A stretch of DNA of 64,000 nucleotides from JAJTFA01 sp051715425 (GTDB lineage: Bacteria > Bacteroidota > Bacteroidia > UKL13-3). Location: NCBI GenBank assembly GCA_051715425.1, contig JBPXJS010000025.1:1-64000 (forward strand), given 5' to 3'. Both the position numbers and the translations under genes were made by a program. Below the pieces are notes generated by a model, which saw only the letters and a program-made list of their open reading frames with translations, ran no database searches and was not told where the DNA came from. Below, piece by piece: positions 26,286-34,995 of the stretch. Numbering within the stretch: position 1 is the stretch's first letter; the number at the start of each line of letters is the position of its first letter.

Positions 26286-28856
26286 TTATGTATATTGTTG
26301 TTCCACACGTAAATCCCAAACCTTATCAAACAGCTTATTTCCGCCTGCCCATAGAACTGTAATGCTACCTGATTCATCAGTATCGATGCGCTGAATGGCC
26401 CATTTCGCTTCATCATTTTTAGAGCCTGCATCAGCGTAACCTTTGTAGATACTGGAGGCGTTACTTTTGTCGACCCGGAGCGGTTCCAGAAATCGCTGAT
26501 CGGTTCCTGATCCTGAACCACCACCAGTATTTTCTACAGCAGTCCTTACTTCGTTAACGGCAGTAACTATGTTTTGCAGGCCGCTTATTTGTTCATCTTG
26601 TTTACTCTCGGTTGCTTTTCCCAGCAGGTTTTGTTCTAAGGATGAGTTGATCTCGTCTGACAGGTTGCTGATACTACCATTGATATTTTGCAGCTCGGTG
26701 ATTTGAGTGTCTTGTTTAAGGGCAGTAGCTTTCCCGGTTAAGTTGGTTTGAATAGAATTAACCACCTGTGTGTTCAGATCGGTAACTGCTACTTTTACCT
26801 CTTGCAGTTTTGTTGTCTGCTCATCTTGCTTTGCAGCGGTAGACTTGCCAGTTAGTTGGGTTTGTATCGCATTGACAACGGCTGTGTTTAATTGATCAAC
26901 TGAGTCCCCGATATTTTGCAATTCGGTCGTTTGTTCTATCTGCCTTGTGCCAGCGGCAAGATCAGTGAAGTACTGCTGAAAGAGAGAGTTGGTGCTTTCC
27001 GGCAAAGTGCGGAGGTTTTCATCAATGGTTTGCAGTAAGGATATCTGATCATCCTGTTTTGTCTCGGTAGCTTTGTCGGCAGATTGCTCCTGAATCGCCT
27101 GCACGACTGGAGTGGAAATTCCGTCTACCGAGGCTTTGATATTTTGCAGCTCAGTGATTTGGGCATCCTGTTTGAGGGCTGTTGCCTTTCCTGTCAGGTT
27201 GGTTTGAATCGAATTAACCACCTGTGTGTTCAGATCGGTAACTGCAACTTTTACTTCCTGTAACTTGGTCGTTTGCTCGTCTTGTTTGGCAGCAGTAGAC
27301 TTCCCTGTTAGCTGATTTTGAATGGTCGTGTTGACACGGTTATCAAAATCTGCGATCCCGGCATTGATATCCTGCAATGCCGTTAACTGCTGATCCTGCT
27401 TATCTTCGGTTGCTTTGCCTGAGAAACCGGCTTCAACTGCATTGGTAATTCCGGTACTGGTATTTCCAATAGCAGTAGTAATATTTGTAAGTTCAGTGAG
27501 CTGTTGATCCTGTTTTAAAGCAGTGGCTTTTCCATTGAGATTTTGCTGGATGCTCGCTGTGATAGCTGATTCCACACCGCCAATAGCAGTATTAATATTT
27601 TGCAGTTCGCTGATTTCCATGTCCTGCTTTTCTTCTGTAGATCTCCCTGTCAGGTTTGTTTCCACAGACTGGTTCAGCCCGGCAATTGCATCGTTGATGT
27701 TTTGCAGCAGCCCGCTTTGCTCATCCTGTTTACTGGCCAGAGCCTTGTCTGAAAAGTTATCGGCAATGGCGGTTGTAACCCCGTTTGCATTTTCATTCAC
27801 AGCAGAAACAATATTCTGCAACTCGGTAATCTGGGTATCCTGTTTTTCTTCCGTTGCTTTCCCGGCAAGATTGTCCTCTAACACCTGCGGCAATCCAATT
27901 TTTATCCCGGTATTGATGCCCTGCAATTCGTTCAGTTGCTCGTCCTGCTTTGCCTCGGTTGCCTTACCATTGAGGTTGGTTTCAATGGTTCCTGTAAGGC
28001 CTAAAACGGCATCTGTGGTGTTCTGTACTGTCTGATTGGTAGCGGTGGTATTCTCGTCAATAGCAGCCCGTATGTTCTGTAACTCGACAATCTGGGTATC
28101 CTGTTTTTCTTCAGTGGCTTTTCCTGCAAGCTGATCCTGCAATACTTGTGGCAGACCGAATTTTATCCCGGCATTGATGCCTTGTAACTCGAATATCTGT
28201 TCTTCCTGTTTACTTGCAAGGGTTTTACCTGAAAGGTTGCTGCTAATGACATCTGAAATGTTTTCGGCATTCTCTTGTATTACTTGAGGTAATCCATTTT
28301 TTATCTCGGTATAGATGTCTTGGAGTAAATCTAATTGATCATCTTGTTTAGCGTTGGTAGCTTTATCCGTTAAGCTGTTTTGTATGCTGCTTGTGAGTTG
28401 TGTTCCAAGATCGGTAATGGCGGTTTTGACTTCCTGTAACTTGTTCAGGTTATCTACCAGTTTCTGGTCTGTGGCTTTACCCGTAAGCCCGGCTTGGATG
28501 GCATTGCTTACCTGTGTTCCGCTATCGGATACCGCAGTTTTGATTTCATCGAGTTTGCCAGTCTGGGTAATCTGTTGGGATTCGGTAGCACCATCTTCAC
28601 CACCACCTGATCCACCTGCTGATGGTAGCATTGCAGTTATGGTATCTCTCAGTGCTTCAGGGGTAGCGGTAACTGGGTTGGTTACTTCCTCATGGCGAAT
28701 AAAGAAGCATGGGGTACTGCACCCGCATGCTTCAATTTTAACCATGCCACCGCTGGCAACGTTCACTTCTTTGATCTGGGATTTCAGCACAAGCCGGCTG
28801 ATGCCGTCCTTAATGATATTGATGCTGTTCCCGTTATTGATGATCTGTGTTGACAT
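26286..28856 (-). CDS. Tandem-repeat fibre or spike protein
   Basis: The 856-residue product opens with a small beta domain (STQIINNGNSINIIKDG) typical of virion or adhesin attachment modules. About 17 tandem repeats of roughly 37-44 residues follow, with the core GKAT-x-KQD-xQ-x-x-LQNI. Each repeat is mostly heptad helix, so a trimeric coiled-coil stalk is likely. A C-terminal ~75-residue beta domain (KWAIQRIDTDESGSITVLWAGG) would be the tip. At DNA level the blocks near 26.7 and 27.2 kb are almost identical, so repeat number may vary. A receptor-binding or stalk function is inferred from architecture. Confidence 0.75.
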   Translation of the reverse strand: MSTQIINNGNSINIIKDGISRLVLKSQIKEVNVASGGMVKIEACGCSTPCFFIRHEEVTNPVTATPEALRDTITAMLPSAGGSGGGEDGATESQQITQTGKLDEIKTAVSDSGTQVSNAIQAGLTGKATDQKLVDNLNKLQEVKTAITDLGTQLTSSIQNSLTDKATNAKQDDQLDLLQDIYTEIKNGLPQVIQENAENISDVISSNLSGKTLASKQEEQIFELQGINAGIKFGLPQVLQDQLAGKATEEKQDTQIVELQNIRAAIDENTTATNQTVQNTTDAVLGLTGTIETNLNGKATEAKQDEQLNELQGINTGIKIGLPQVLEDNLAGKATEEKQDTQITELQNIVSAVNENANGVTTAIADNFSDKALASKQDEQSGLLQNINDAIAGLNQSVETNLTGRSTEEKQDMEISELQNINTAIGGVESAITASIQQNLNGKATALKQDQQLTELTNITTAIGNTSTGITNAVEAGFSGKATEDKQDQQLTALQDINAGIADFDNRVNTTIQNQLTGKSTAAKQDEQTTKLQEVKVAVTDLNTQVVNSIQTNLTGKATALKQDAQITELQNIKASVDGISTPVVQAIQEQSADKATETKQDDQISLLQTIDENLRTLPESTNSLFQQYFTDLAAGTRQIEQTTELQNIGDSVDQLNTAVVNAIQTQLTGKSTAAKQDEQTTKLQEVKVAVTDLNTQVVNSIQTNLTGKATALKQDTQITELQNINGSISNLSDEINSSLEQNLLGKATESKQDEQISGLQNIVTAVNEVRTAVENTGGGSGSGTDQRFLEPLRVDKSNASSIYKGYADAGSKNDEAKWAIQRIDTDESGSITVLWAGGNKLFDKVWDLRVEQQYT

Positions 28857-28858
28857 AG

Positions 28859-29032
28859 TTATTTGTTATTGTTCTTTTTTACCATTTCTGCAATTGCTTC
28901 GCCCACCACTGCACCGATAAAGCCACCGACCATTACATAAGGCACGGCATCTTTTGCATAATGCCTGGCGTAGAGATAAGCCGTAAGCGAACCAATCAGG
29001 GTCATGGCTGATACAATGGTTTTTTCTTTCAT
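28859..29032 (-). CDS. 57-residue two-TM glycine-rich protein
   Basis: The reading frame from ATG 29032 gives 57 residues: a short basic start (MKEKT), a first membrane segment (IVSAMTLIGSLTAYLY), a loop, and a second segment with glycine motifs (VMVGGFIGAVVGEAI), ending KKNNNK. The stop lies 2 bp before the fibre ATG and the start lies 3 bp after the preceding gene, so it is packed in the operon. Small GxxxG membrane proteins like this occur in membrane-containing virions and as holin components. Confidence 0.65.
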   Translation of the reverse strand: MKEKTIVSAMTLIGSLTAYLYARHYAKDAVPYVMVGGFIGAVVGEAIAEMVKKNNNK

Positions 29033-29035
29033 GTG

Positions 29036-29680
29036 TTATCGTATAATCAGAAGTGTGGTTGTTGCTGCAAGGGCTATTGCACCTGCTGAAAGCACCCGGT
29101 TGAGCGTTTGTTTTCGTTTGAGCTTACGCTGGGTCTTGAGCAGGTCTTTTTCCAGCAAATCCTGCCTTGCCAGCGAACGCTCGGTAATTTGCCCGGATTG
29201 ATCCAGTGCATCTGCTACCACTTCAAGGGTTGAGTCTTTTACCTGTACAATGTTTTGCAGCATTTCAATGGTTGCTTCATACAAACTGTCCTGATGCTCG
29301 TCACTTGACACATAATCTGACACAACCTGCCGGATGGAATCGTAGGGAACAGCACCTGAATCATTGCTGCTTTGGATAAGCTGTTTCACATTGGTTCTTT
29401 TGACAAGGTGCTGTGCTTTTTGGCCGGAGAGTTTTACACTCATTTTCTGAAGCTGGTATTGCAGGGTATCGTTGCGTTTGGAAAGTACCTGCAACTTCAC
29501 CTGCACACTCTGCTTTAATCGTTCCTGTTCTTTGCGCAGTATCTCTACACTTTCCTGCGAGGCATTTTCTTTTTGTTTCTTGCAGGAGACTGGGTAAAAC
29601 ATGGTAACGATGGTGAAACAAGAGGAGAGCACATAAAAGAGTACTCTCAGGTTAAGGTGTTTTTTTATTGCTGTCGTCAT
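29036..29680 (-). CDS. Membrane-anchored coiled-coil protein, spanin-like
   Basis: The ATG at 29680 gives MTTAIKKHL and a membrane segment (VLFYVLSSCFTIVTMFYPV). The next ~180 residues are mostly coiled coil (SVEILRKEQERLKQSVQ and further), and a second hydrophobic segment ends the protein (AGAIALAATTTLLII). An upstream ATG at 29746 would only add a non-hydrophobic extension inside the neighbouring gene. A start-proximal membrane anchor with a long periplasmic coil resembles i-spanins, but the C-terminal TM is unusual for them. It overlaps the holin-like gene by 29 bp in another frame. Confidence 0.65.
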   Translation of the reverse strand: MTTAIKKHLNLRVLFYVLSSCFTIVTMFYPVSCKKQKENASQESVEILRKEQERLKQSVQVKLQVLSKRNDTLQYQLQKMSVKLSGQKAQHLVKRTNVKQLIQSSNDSGAVPYDSIRQVVSDYVSSDEHQDSLYEATIEMLQNIVQVKDSTLEVVADALDQSGQITERSLARQDLLEKDLLKTQRKLKRKQTLNRVLSAGAIALAATTTLLIIR

Positions 29681-29909
29681 TTTTAAAACGTTGGTTAAAA
29701 GTTGGTTTTCGCTCAATGGAGTAGCCAAAGCATCCGGCACCGACAAGGCTTACGAAGGAGTAAAACATATACTCCGGCACTGCGATGCTGAAAAACTGCT
29801 GACCTACCCAGCTTACGATGATGATCAGGACAAATACCAGCGTGATCATTTCACGCAGGGAATAGCAACCTCCTTTGTCCTTCAGGAGGCTCTTTAAAAA
29901 ATTACTCAT
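29652..29909 (-). CDS. Holin-like small membrane protein
   Basis: The 85-residue product has two membrane segments (ITLVFVLIIIVSWVGQQFF at ~22-40 and MFYSFVSLVGAGCFGYSI at ~48-65) and a charged C-terminus (FKNDDSNKKTP). This is the size and layout of class II holins. It overlaps the transpeptidase-like gene by 8 bp and the spanin-like gene by 29 bp, and lies next to the amidase, forming a lysis-type cluster. Confidence 0.6.
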   Translation of the reverse strand: MSNFLKSLLKDKGGCYSLREMITLVFVLIIIVSWVGQQFFSIAVPEYMFYSFVSLVGAGCFGYSIERKPTFNQRFKNDDSNKKTP

Positions 29910-30564
29910 GGGTGTACAGGTAATAGCCTAATCCCATCAATCCCGCAGCAAGTGTTCCGAGTGCAATGCGCCTGTATGTTTCTCTTTGCACGGCCCGTGT
30001 ATCAAGCAGGGTGTATGTAAAGCGGTTTCCATAAAGCCCCTTGTGACGCTCACATATCGATAGAAACTTTGCAAAATGCTCCGCACTTTCAAACACCTGA
30101 CATCCGGCAGAGAACTTATCAATGACCTTTGCCTTGCCCTGAGCAAAGGCCCGGTGAATATTGATACCGAACAGTCCGCGCTCGCGCCTGCCGTTAAAGA
30201 AATCAAGTACTGCATTGCGGTCATAATCCCGGATGACGGTTACTGCTCCCCGTTGCACCAACGCCTTGTATTTGTTCTGGTGGTAACCGATCTGGTAAGC
30301 ATCCACATACTGTCCCTGTGCAAGGATGGCTGTGCCTTGAGGCGACATTGGATTTTTGAGCCAGAACGTTCCCGGATCAGTCGTAGCTTTGAAAATGTGG
30401 TACTCCCACCTGAGTTGATCCGTCTTAAAAAAGACGTGAATCTGGTCATCAAAGCTGTTGGACTGTGTCTGGGAAGAACGGATACCTACGATGTTTACTT
30501 CAAACGGGCGGGTGTACAGACGGAACCCCTGCTGGGAAAAGATGGATTGAATTCTGTCCAGCAT
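29902..30564 (-). CDS. Putative cell-wall enzyme, SxGCQ-type L,D-transpeptidase-like
   Basis: The 220-residue protein has a beta-rich body with INIHRAF (His137) and FSAGCQVF (Cys155). The spacing recalls the His...SxGC active site of YkuD-like L,D-transpeptidases and related phage proteins. A single C-terminal membrane segment (IALGTLAAGLMGLGYYLY) would anchor it. It shares its start codon base with the amidase stop and is placed in the lysis cluster. Whether it cuts or crosslinks peptidoglycan cannot be told from the sequence. Confidence 0.6.
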   Translation of the reverse strand: MLDRIQSIFSQQGFRLYTRPFEVNIVGIRSSQTQSNSFDDQIHVFFKTDQLRWEYHIFKATTDPGTFWLKNPMSPQGTAILAQGQYVDAYQIGYHQNKYKALVQRGAVTVIRDYDRNAVLDFFNGRRERGLFGINIHRAFAQGKAKVIDKFSAGCQVFESAEHFAKFLSICERHKGLYGNRFTYTLLDTRAVQRETYRRIALGTLAAGLMGLGYYLYTHE

Positions 30565-31001
30565 CAGGCAGCCATATCCATATCCGGTTCATAGCTGGCA
30601 AGCCATGAGCGGACATCGAAACTTGGGCATGCCTTTTTTACTCCGGGAAAGTCACGGTGTCCGACAATTTTGGCTTTTGGATATTTCTCGGAAAGTTCCA
30701 CCAGCTTTTCAAACATGGCTTCCAGTTGCTGCGGGGTGCGGTTGTCTTTTGGTCTTCCGTCCTTGTCCACACCACCGATATAGGATACATGGATGCTGTT
30801 GTGGTTGTTCCCCTTCACACCATTGGCGATCAAAGCGTCATCCTGAAGCTGTACGATTTGCCCATCGCGTTTGATTAAGTAGTGATAACCGGGCTTTTCC
30901 CATTTGAGCGTTTCTTTCCAATAACGCTGGATGTCCTGGACTTTAGCATCGGGAGTCGTTGCGGTGCAATGCACCACGATAAATCTGATATCTCGTTTCA
31001 T
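30564..31001 (-). CDS. N-acetylmuramoyl-L-alanine amidase (Amidase_2)
   Basis: The 145-residue protein matches the T7-lysozyme type: VVHCTATT with zinc ligand His11, GYHY at 38-41, HNSIHVSYIGG, and GHRDFPG followed by KACPSFD with His115, Lys123 and Cys125. These enzymes cut the bond between MurNAc and L-Ala in peptidoglycan. There is no signal peptide, so it would need the neighbouring holin-like protein to reach the wall. The endolysin role follows from family and context. Confidence 0.95.
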   Translation of the reverse strand: MKRDIRFIVVHCTATTPDAKVQDIQRYWKETLKWEKPGYHYLIKRDGQIVQLQDDALIANGVKGNNHNSIHVSYIGGVDKDGRPKDNRTPQQLEAMFEKLVELSEKYPKAKIVGHRDFPGVKKACPSFDVRSWLASYEPDMDMAA

Positions 31002-31021
31002 TGAAATGTTTTTAATAGTTG

Positions 31022-31945
31022 TTAAGCGGTGAGGTAAGTGACATCACTTTCCTTCACTAAAAATTTGTTCCCACCATTTTCAAAAACCACGTGCTGGTTT
31101 CTGCGGGTGATTTCTTTGCCCAGCACGGTTCGCTGGGCAACCTGAACAGGCGTATTCTGGTCTTTCCATACTACGGTCGGGGCTGTGGTGATCAGCGTTA
31201 AGCCTGCAATGCCGGAGAGCGACCATTTGCTGCCGTCAAAGCGAAGTCCCATGCGGGTGAACTCAGCCTGAATCCGGGATTTTTGCGCGGCATCTTTAAA
31301 GGTGTTGAGCAAGCCGTTCACCAGTGTTTGTTTCACCCCGTTTACCCGGTAGGATTGAAAAGCTGTGCTTACAGCAGAATAATCGGTAGTGCTGCTCAAT
31401 TTTTTTAAAGCGGCAATTGCTGCATTGATGTCCCTGCGCAGGATGGACTGGTAAATTTCCGATGCCACCTGTTTTGCATTCAACAAGGATGCGGGTGGTG
31501 TGGTAGCTCCAGGTGTTAGTGGATTGACGGGAGGTTTAACTCCTGAAGGTGCGGCAATAAGCTGGAGCGTAGCCTGATCAATACTTGCAGGCAGGTTCAG
31601 TTTTTTTAATGCCTCCGCTGTCTCGCTTCCAAAGTCTCCGTCTGCACCATATTTTGGCAGGATACCCGCACCGTGTTTAGCCATCAGTGCCTGTTGCAGC
31701 ATCTTTACATTTTGTCCGCGACTTCCTCTTTTAAGTGGGAATTTATCATTGCGTGTAACCGGGTTGCTTGGCTTTTTGGTCGGAGACGGCTCATCCACCA
31801 TTGTGGTGTCCATGTCCTGAATCTTCTTTTTTCTCCAGTATTGCCAGCCGAAGTATCCCAACACACTGGCAACGGCTACACCCATGCCGACTAAAATGGT
31901 CTTACGTTTTTTGTTGGATGGTTGTTGTTGAATTGTTGTTTCCAT
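31022..31945 (-). CDS. Membrane protein with peptidoglycan-binding domain
   Basis: The 307-residue protein has an N-terminal cytoplasmic or internal tail, one membrane segment (ILVGMGVAVASVLGYFGWQYW at ~17-37) and a PG_binding_1-type domain (KRGSRGQNVKMLQQAL, then YGADGDFGSETAEAL at ~72-115). After a proline linker, a helical domain (~150-230) precedes a small beta domain. It lies next to a second single-TM protein with helical repeats. Membrane-anchored wall-binding proteins fit a virion that docks and opens the cell wall, or envelope spikes. Confidence 0.75.
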   Translation of the reverse strand: METTIQQQPSNKKRKTILVGMGVAVASVLGYFGWQYWRKKKIQDMDTTMVDEPSPTKKPSNPVTRNDKFPLKRGSRGQNVKMLQQALMAKHGAGILPKYGADGDFGSETAEALKKLNLPASIDQATLQLIAAPSGVKPPVNPLTPGATTPPASLLNAKQVASEIYQSILRRDINAAIAALKKLSSTTDYSAVSTAFQSYRVNGVKQTLVNGLLNTFKDAAQKSRIQAEFTRMGLRFDGSKWSLSGIAGLTLITTAPTVVWKDQNTPVQVAQRTVLGKEITRRNQHVVFENGGNKFLVKESDVTYLTA

Positions 31946-31946
31946 T

Positions 31947-32645
31947 TTATGCTTTAGGTTTGGATGTAATCATTTTCATCATGTTGAAATAATCGCTGCT
32001 TCCCAATTCGCTTTTCAGCTCATCGGTCATGTGTTTTCCATATTCTTTGAAGTAGGCCACACCAACCTGTATGTACACGGTCTGCGATGGTATCTCGGTG
32101 AATACGGCACGGATGGCCTCCTCGTCTGTTCCGGGAATAAACCCGTAGGTTTTATCAAAGGCTGCTTTCAATCGCTTGGCCAGTGAAAGCGGAACAGGAG
32201 CAGGTTTGGCTCCTTTACTGATCTTGTCGGGTTTGCCTGAAACGATCTGCATCATTTCATTGTACTCACTTGAGGAGAGCTCATCGGTCATATCCCTGAG
32301 CATACTTTGGTCAAAGAGTTTCTGGTAAGAATCAATCACATTCCGGTATACTTCTTTGGAGGGAATCTGCCGCATCACCTGACGGAGTTCGGTGATGTTT
32401 GTACCCCACCACCCGTCATTGTCAAAAGCCATTTTAATGCGCTTGGCAAAAGCTGCTGCGCTGCCATCATCAAGGCTCTTTTTCTCCTCATTGTTTGACC
32501 GCAGGGAAACCACCCATTTGCGCCCGAAGTAGATCGCTCCGCCTACCCCTGCAATACCCAATCCCCACCACAGGAGTTTTTCCTTCAGGCTTAAACCGGG
32601 CTGAAGCACAGGTTGAGGTTGCTGCTGGGTTATTTCCTGATTCAT
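31947..32645 (-). CDS. Single-TM protein with two annexin-like repeats
   Basis: The 232-residue protein starts with a Q/P-rich tail, then one membrane segment (LLWWGLGIAGVGGAIYFG at ~24-42). Two ~75-residue helical repeats follow; each starts LAKR(I/L)K-x-AFD, contains IPS(K/Q)x-VY and ends near SSxYxxMMxI. The layout matches annexin-like helical repeats seen in structural proteins, but the match is weak. The function is unknown. The stop lies 1 bp from the next start and it is probably a virion membrane protein. Confidence 0.65.
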   Translation of the reverse strand: MNQEITQQQPQPVLQPGLSLKEKLLWWGLGIAGVGGAIYFGRKWVVSLRSNNEEKKSLDDGSAAAFAKRIKMAFDNDGWWGTNITELRQVMRQIPSKEVYRNVIDSYQKLFDQSMLRDMTDELSSSEYNEMMQIVSGKPDKISKGAKPAPVPLSLAKRLKAAFDKTYGFIPGTDEEAIRAVFTEIPSQTVYIQVGVAYFKEYGKHMTDELKSELGSSDYFNMMKMITSKPKA

Positions 32646-32648
32646 TGT

Positions 32649-32831
32649 TTATACTCCCAGAGCGGTTTTAGCCATAGCAGTTTTGATCGGGTCATTCTTG
32701 ACGATGTCGGCAAGTTTGTCCAGCTCTGCAGCCGTGAGTTTGGAAGAAAGCACGGTAAGTGCCTGAATTTTTGTTTCGGCTTCCTTTAACGTGGAAGCTT
32801 TAAAACTGATTTTGTATGTAAATGGACTCAT
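32649..32831 (-). CDS. Small conserved-type protein (60 aa)
   Basis: The 60-residue product starts with a beta strand (FTYKISFKA) and then two helices (TLKEAETKIQALTVLSSKL and AAELDKLADIVKND). There is no signal or membrane segment and no family was recognised. It is tightly packed between two structural-type genes (3 bp and 24 bp gaps). It is probably a small virion or scaffold component. Confidence 0.55.
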   Translation of the reverse strand: MSPFTYKISFKASTLKEAETKIQALTVLSSKLTAAELDKLADIVKNDPIKTAMAKTALGV

Positions 32832-32855
32832 AATGATTTATTGTTAAAAAAGTGG

Positions 32856-33734
32856 TTACATGATTACTGGCGAATCCGGCTCGGTTGCTTCCGTTTGTTC
32901 GGGCTGTTTTTCCAGCAGTTCTGAAACAAGGTCGATTTGTGAAGGATCGGCAGCAAGACTATTTAAGATGAACATCACCTTTTGCATTTCCTGCTGGTCG
33001 AAGCGTTCTTCCAGTTGCCTTAAAAAGTTGAGGTATCCCTTTTGCTGCTCGGTCAGCGCAGGTTCATCCTCTACTTTTGAATAGGTGGTTTCCTGATCCG
33101 GCTTTGGCTCAACCTGCTGCCCGGCTTGCTGCATGCGCTGGATCGTATCCTGCCGGATAATACCAGCCAACCCTTCTCCACCGGGAATGGCGGCAATCAG
33201 GTGCGTATTTTTTCTCACCATGCCTTCCAATGCCATTGAAGCTAGTTCACCCCATTGCATATCACCGAGCTTTCTTTTGGCTGATGCTTCCTCCAGCTTA
33301 CCTTCCAGTTTTTCGATGTATTGCTCGGCCTGCTCCAGTTCTTTCTGTGTATCGGCCAGTTCCTTTTTCACCTGTTCGGCTTCCCAGCGTTCCCTTGCAA
33401 GGGAAAGTTCCCGGTTGATTTCAGCCTTTACTTCAATGCCGCTGAGTCCCTGTTCTTTTGAAGGTTCAGACGTTGACATAGTGAACACATGCAGGTCATG
33501 CTGGGCCGAAGTGGGATGGGTGGAATAAATCCGTAACTTGATCTTCTGGGTGTTTTCATCCAAAAACTCCGTGTAGGAATCAAAGTCGCCCAGGTCTGTG
33601 GTGCGTGGAACGGCTTTAAGGGTATCCACGTAGATCTCATAATACCGGGCCTGACCTTTGGCAGCCTGCTTTTCAAGGTACTGTTTGAGCCGCTCAATTT
33701 TCTGAGGGTCGTATTTCTGCGTACTAATTTCCAT
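32856..33734 (-). CDS. Coiled-coil structural protein
   Basis: In this 292-residue protein, residues ~1-85 form a beta-rich domain (RYYEIYVDTLKAVPRTTDLG). A strong coiled coil follows (~105-155, ELADTQKELEQAEQYIEKLE) and acidic helices end it (EERFDQQEMQKVMFILNSL). There is no membrane segment. The N-terminus overlaps the gene before it by 11 bp. I recognise no family. The shape suggests a scaffold or a bridge between shell and stalk; that is inference from architecture and place. Confidence 0.65.
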   Translation of the reverse strand: MEISTQKYDPQKIERLKQYLEKQAAKGQARYYEIYVDTLKAVPRTTDLGDFDSYTEFLDENTQKIKLRIYSTHPTSAQHDLHVFTMSTSEPSKEQGLSGIEVKAEINRELSLARERWEAEQVKKELADTQKELEQAEQYIEKLEGKLEEASAKRKLGDMQWGELASMALEGMVRKNTHLIAAIPGGEGLAGIIRQDTIQRMQQAGQQVEPKPDQETTYSKVEDEPALTEQQKGYLNFLRQLEERFDQQEMQKVMFILNSLAADPSQIDLVSELLEKQPEQTEATEPDSPVIM

Positions 33735-34047
33735 TGTTTGTTGTTTTGGGTATGGCTTGTATAAACCTTACGTGAACGGTTGCTGCTGATGAGGTATTCT
33801 TCATCGTGATCAATCCCTGATGCTCATATTGCAGTTCACTGGCATTATCTGCGCTCATGTCAAATACCCCGAAATCGGAACTGATCTGTATATCGCAAAC
33901 CTCCTGTGTGAGCAGGAACAATTCCTGCCATGCTTCGATCTCAACATTCTCACCCGGCTGCAACACAAAGTGCCGATAGCGAAAGGTGTAATCAGTGATG
34001 CCCAGCTCACTCATTCTCCGGGACAGGTATTCTATTTCTGATATCAT
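33724..34047 (-). CDS. Small beta-rich protein, virion candidate
   Basis: I chose ATG 34047 because it overlaps the upstream stop as ATGA and has a clear AAAGGAGG ribosome site 7 nt before it. The 107 residues form a short helix (EIEYLSRRMSEL) and then strands (YRHFVLQPGENVEIEAW, AATVHVRFIQAI), a pattern expected of a small jelly-roll or sandwich. It is the smallest of four beta-rich proteins encoded in a row (33.7-35.7 kb). The specific role is unknown. Confidence 0.7.
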   Translation of the reverse strand: MISEIEYLSRRMSELGITDYTFRYRHFVLQPGENVEIEAWQELFLLTQEVCDIQISSDFGVFDMSADNASELQYEHQGLITMKNTSSAATVHVRFIQAIPKTTNNGN

Positions 34048-34532
34048 GCCTGTTCCTCCTTTGCTTCGAACCACAGGTGGATCAATACCTGATATTGCAG
34101 ATGCGCTCCGATATCCTCACCAACGATGTCTTTATACACACCCAGCAAGAGCGGGGCTTCTCTTTCGATCTGCACCCCGATGGGTTCACGTTTTGCACTA
34201 TGCGTCCAGCTTTGCGGCACCAGTCCGGCAGTGCGTGAAAAGTCCCCGTAACTCAGGTGTGCATCCTGCTCCATGATCTGGCTGCTGAAAAACAATCCGG
34301 ACTTACCGATGTGTTGCAGGCGCAGTTCTCCCATGACACGGGAGGGAATAAACCGGAGGCTCTCCACAAACGTTGCAGGCTGCTGTAGAGCAGGCAATGC
34401 CGAAATCATACGGATGCCGTATTCAATGGCGATCACCTTTTCGGCCTGCCGGGGCAGACGCAGTTGAAAATGCCTGATCGTTCCCCTGCGGGTAATGGTG
34501 AACTGTTGTGATATGACCTGTTCTTTCAGCAT
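34044..34532 (-). CDS. Beta-rich protein, candidate capsid-type jelly roll
   Basis: The 162-residue protein has no signal peptide and is dominated by strands. A central GELRLQHIGKSGLFFSS block and the C-terminal YQVLIHLWFE parallel GEQKIEINKEEFFP and YRLFVYVQYE in the neighbouring 124-residue protein. This suggests that the two share a fold. It overlaps the next gene by 4 bp and lies 2 bp from the previous one. A minor or major shell protein is the likely role if the element is viral. Confidence 0.65.
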   Translation of the reverse strand: MLKEQVISQQFTITRRGTIRHFQLRLPRQAEKVIAIEYGIRMISALPALQQPATFVESLRFIPSRVMGELRLQHIGKSGLFFSSQIMEQDAHLSYGDFSRTAGLVPQSWTHSAKREPIGVQIEREAPLLLGVYKDIVGEDIGAHLQYQVLIHLWFEAKEEQA

Positions 34533-34534
34533 GG

Positions 34535-34909
34535 TTAGTTGGTTTCATACTGCACATAAACAAACAGCCTGTAAGGAGCAAATACGGTTCTGCCATCATC
34601 GGTGTCTTTGTAATCCACTTTGATGATGCCGTTGCCGGGAGCAACCGAACCCAGATCGTAATACCTGCTGTTCGGTGATACGTTAATGCCTGACATGAGC
34701 AGCTTGCTTTCATAGTTATCAGGGAAGAACTCTTCCTTGTTGATCTCGATTTTTTGTTCGCCCCGGAAATAGGCCAGGTCTTCACGGCTGGAAGAGATCA
34801 GCACACCTTTGATCGCTGTGATGGTCTTATCCAGCTCAAAACTTTTCGAATAGGTCTTGTTGGCCTGATCCACCGGGATATCGAATCGTTTAAAATTTTG
34901 CTTAGGCAT
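34535..34909 (-). CDS. Beta-rich protein, candidate capsid-type jelly roll
   Basis: The internal ATG at 34909 (MPKQNFKRFDIPV) is preferred, because the upstream extension to 34975 is low-quality and runs into the intergenic space. The 124 residues contain eight or so predicted strands, including TAIKGVLISS, GEQKIEINKEEFF, GNGIIKVDY and APYRLFVYVQYE. This is the size and rhythm of a single jelly roll. No family was recognised with certainty. Confidence 0.65.
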   Translation of the reverse strand: MPKQNFKRFDIPVDQANKTYSKSFELDKTITAIKGVLISSSREDLAYFRGEQKIEINKEEFFPDNYESKLLMSGINVSPNSRYYDLGSVAPGNGIIKVDYKDTDDGRTVFAPYRLFVYVQYETN

Positions 34910-34995
34910 GTTATTGTTGAATTGAAGTTTAAAGAAAGAATGGGGTGTGAGCCGGGTAAGGCTCACACTTGCCATTCACTGCACATCACCGTCTG

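Noticed and set aside
28354..28920. Long + strand open frames opposite the fibre gene (also 27523-28035)
   Set aside because: They mirror the repeat gene on the other strand; composition is Ser/Cys-rich without protein pattern and they have no neighbours in phase.
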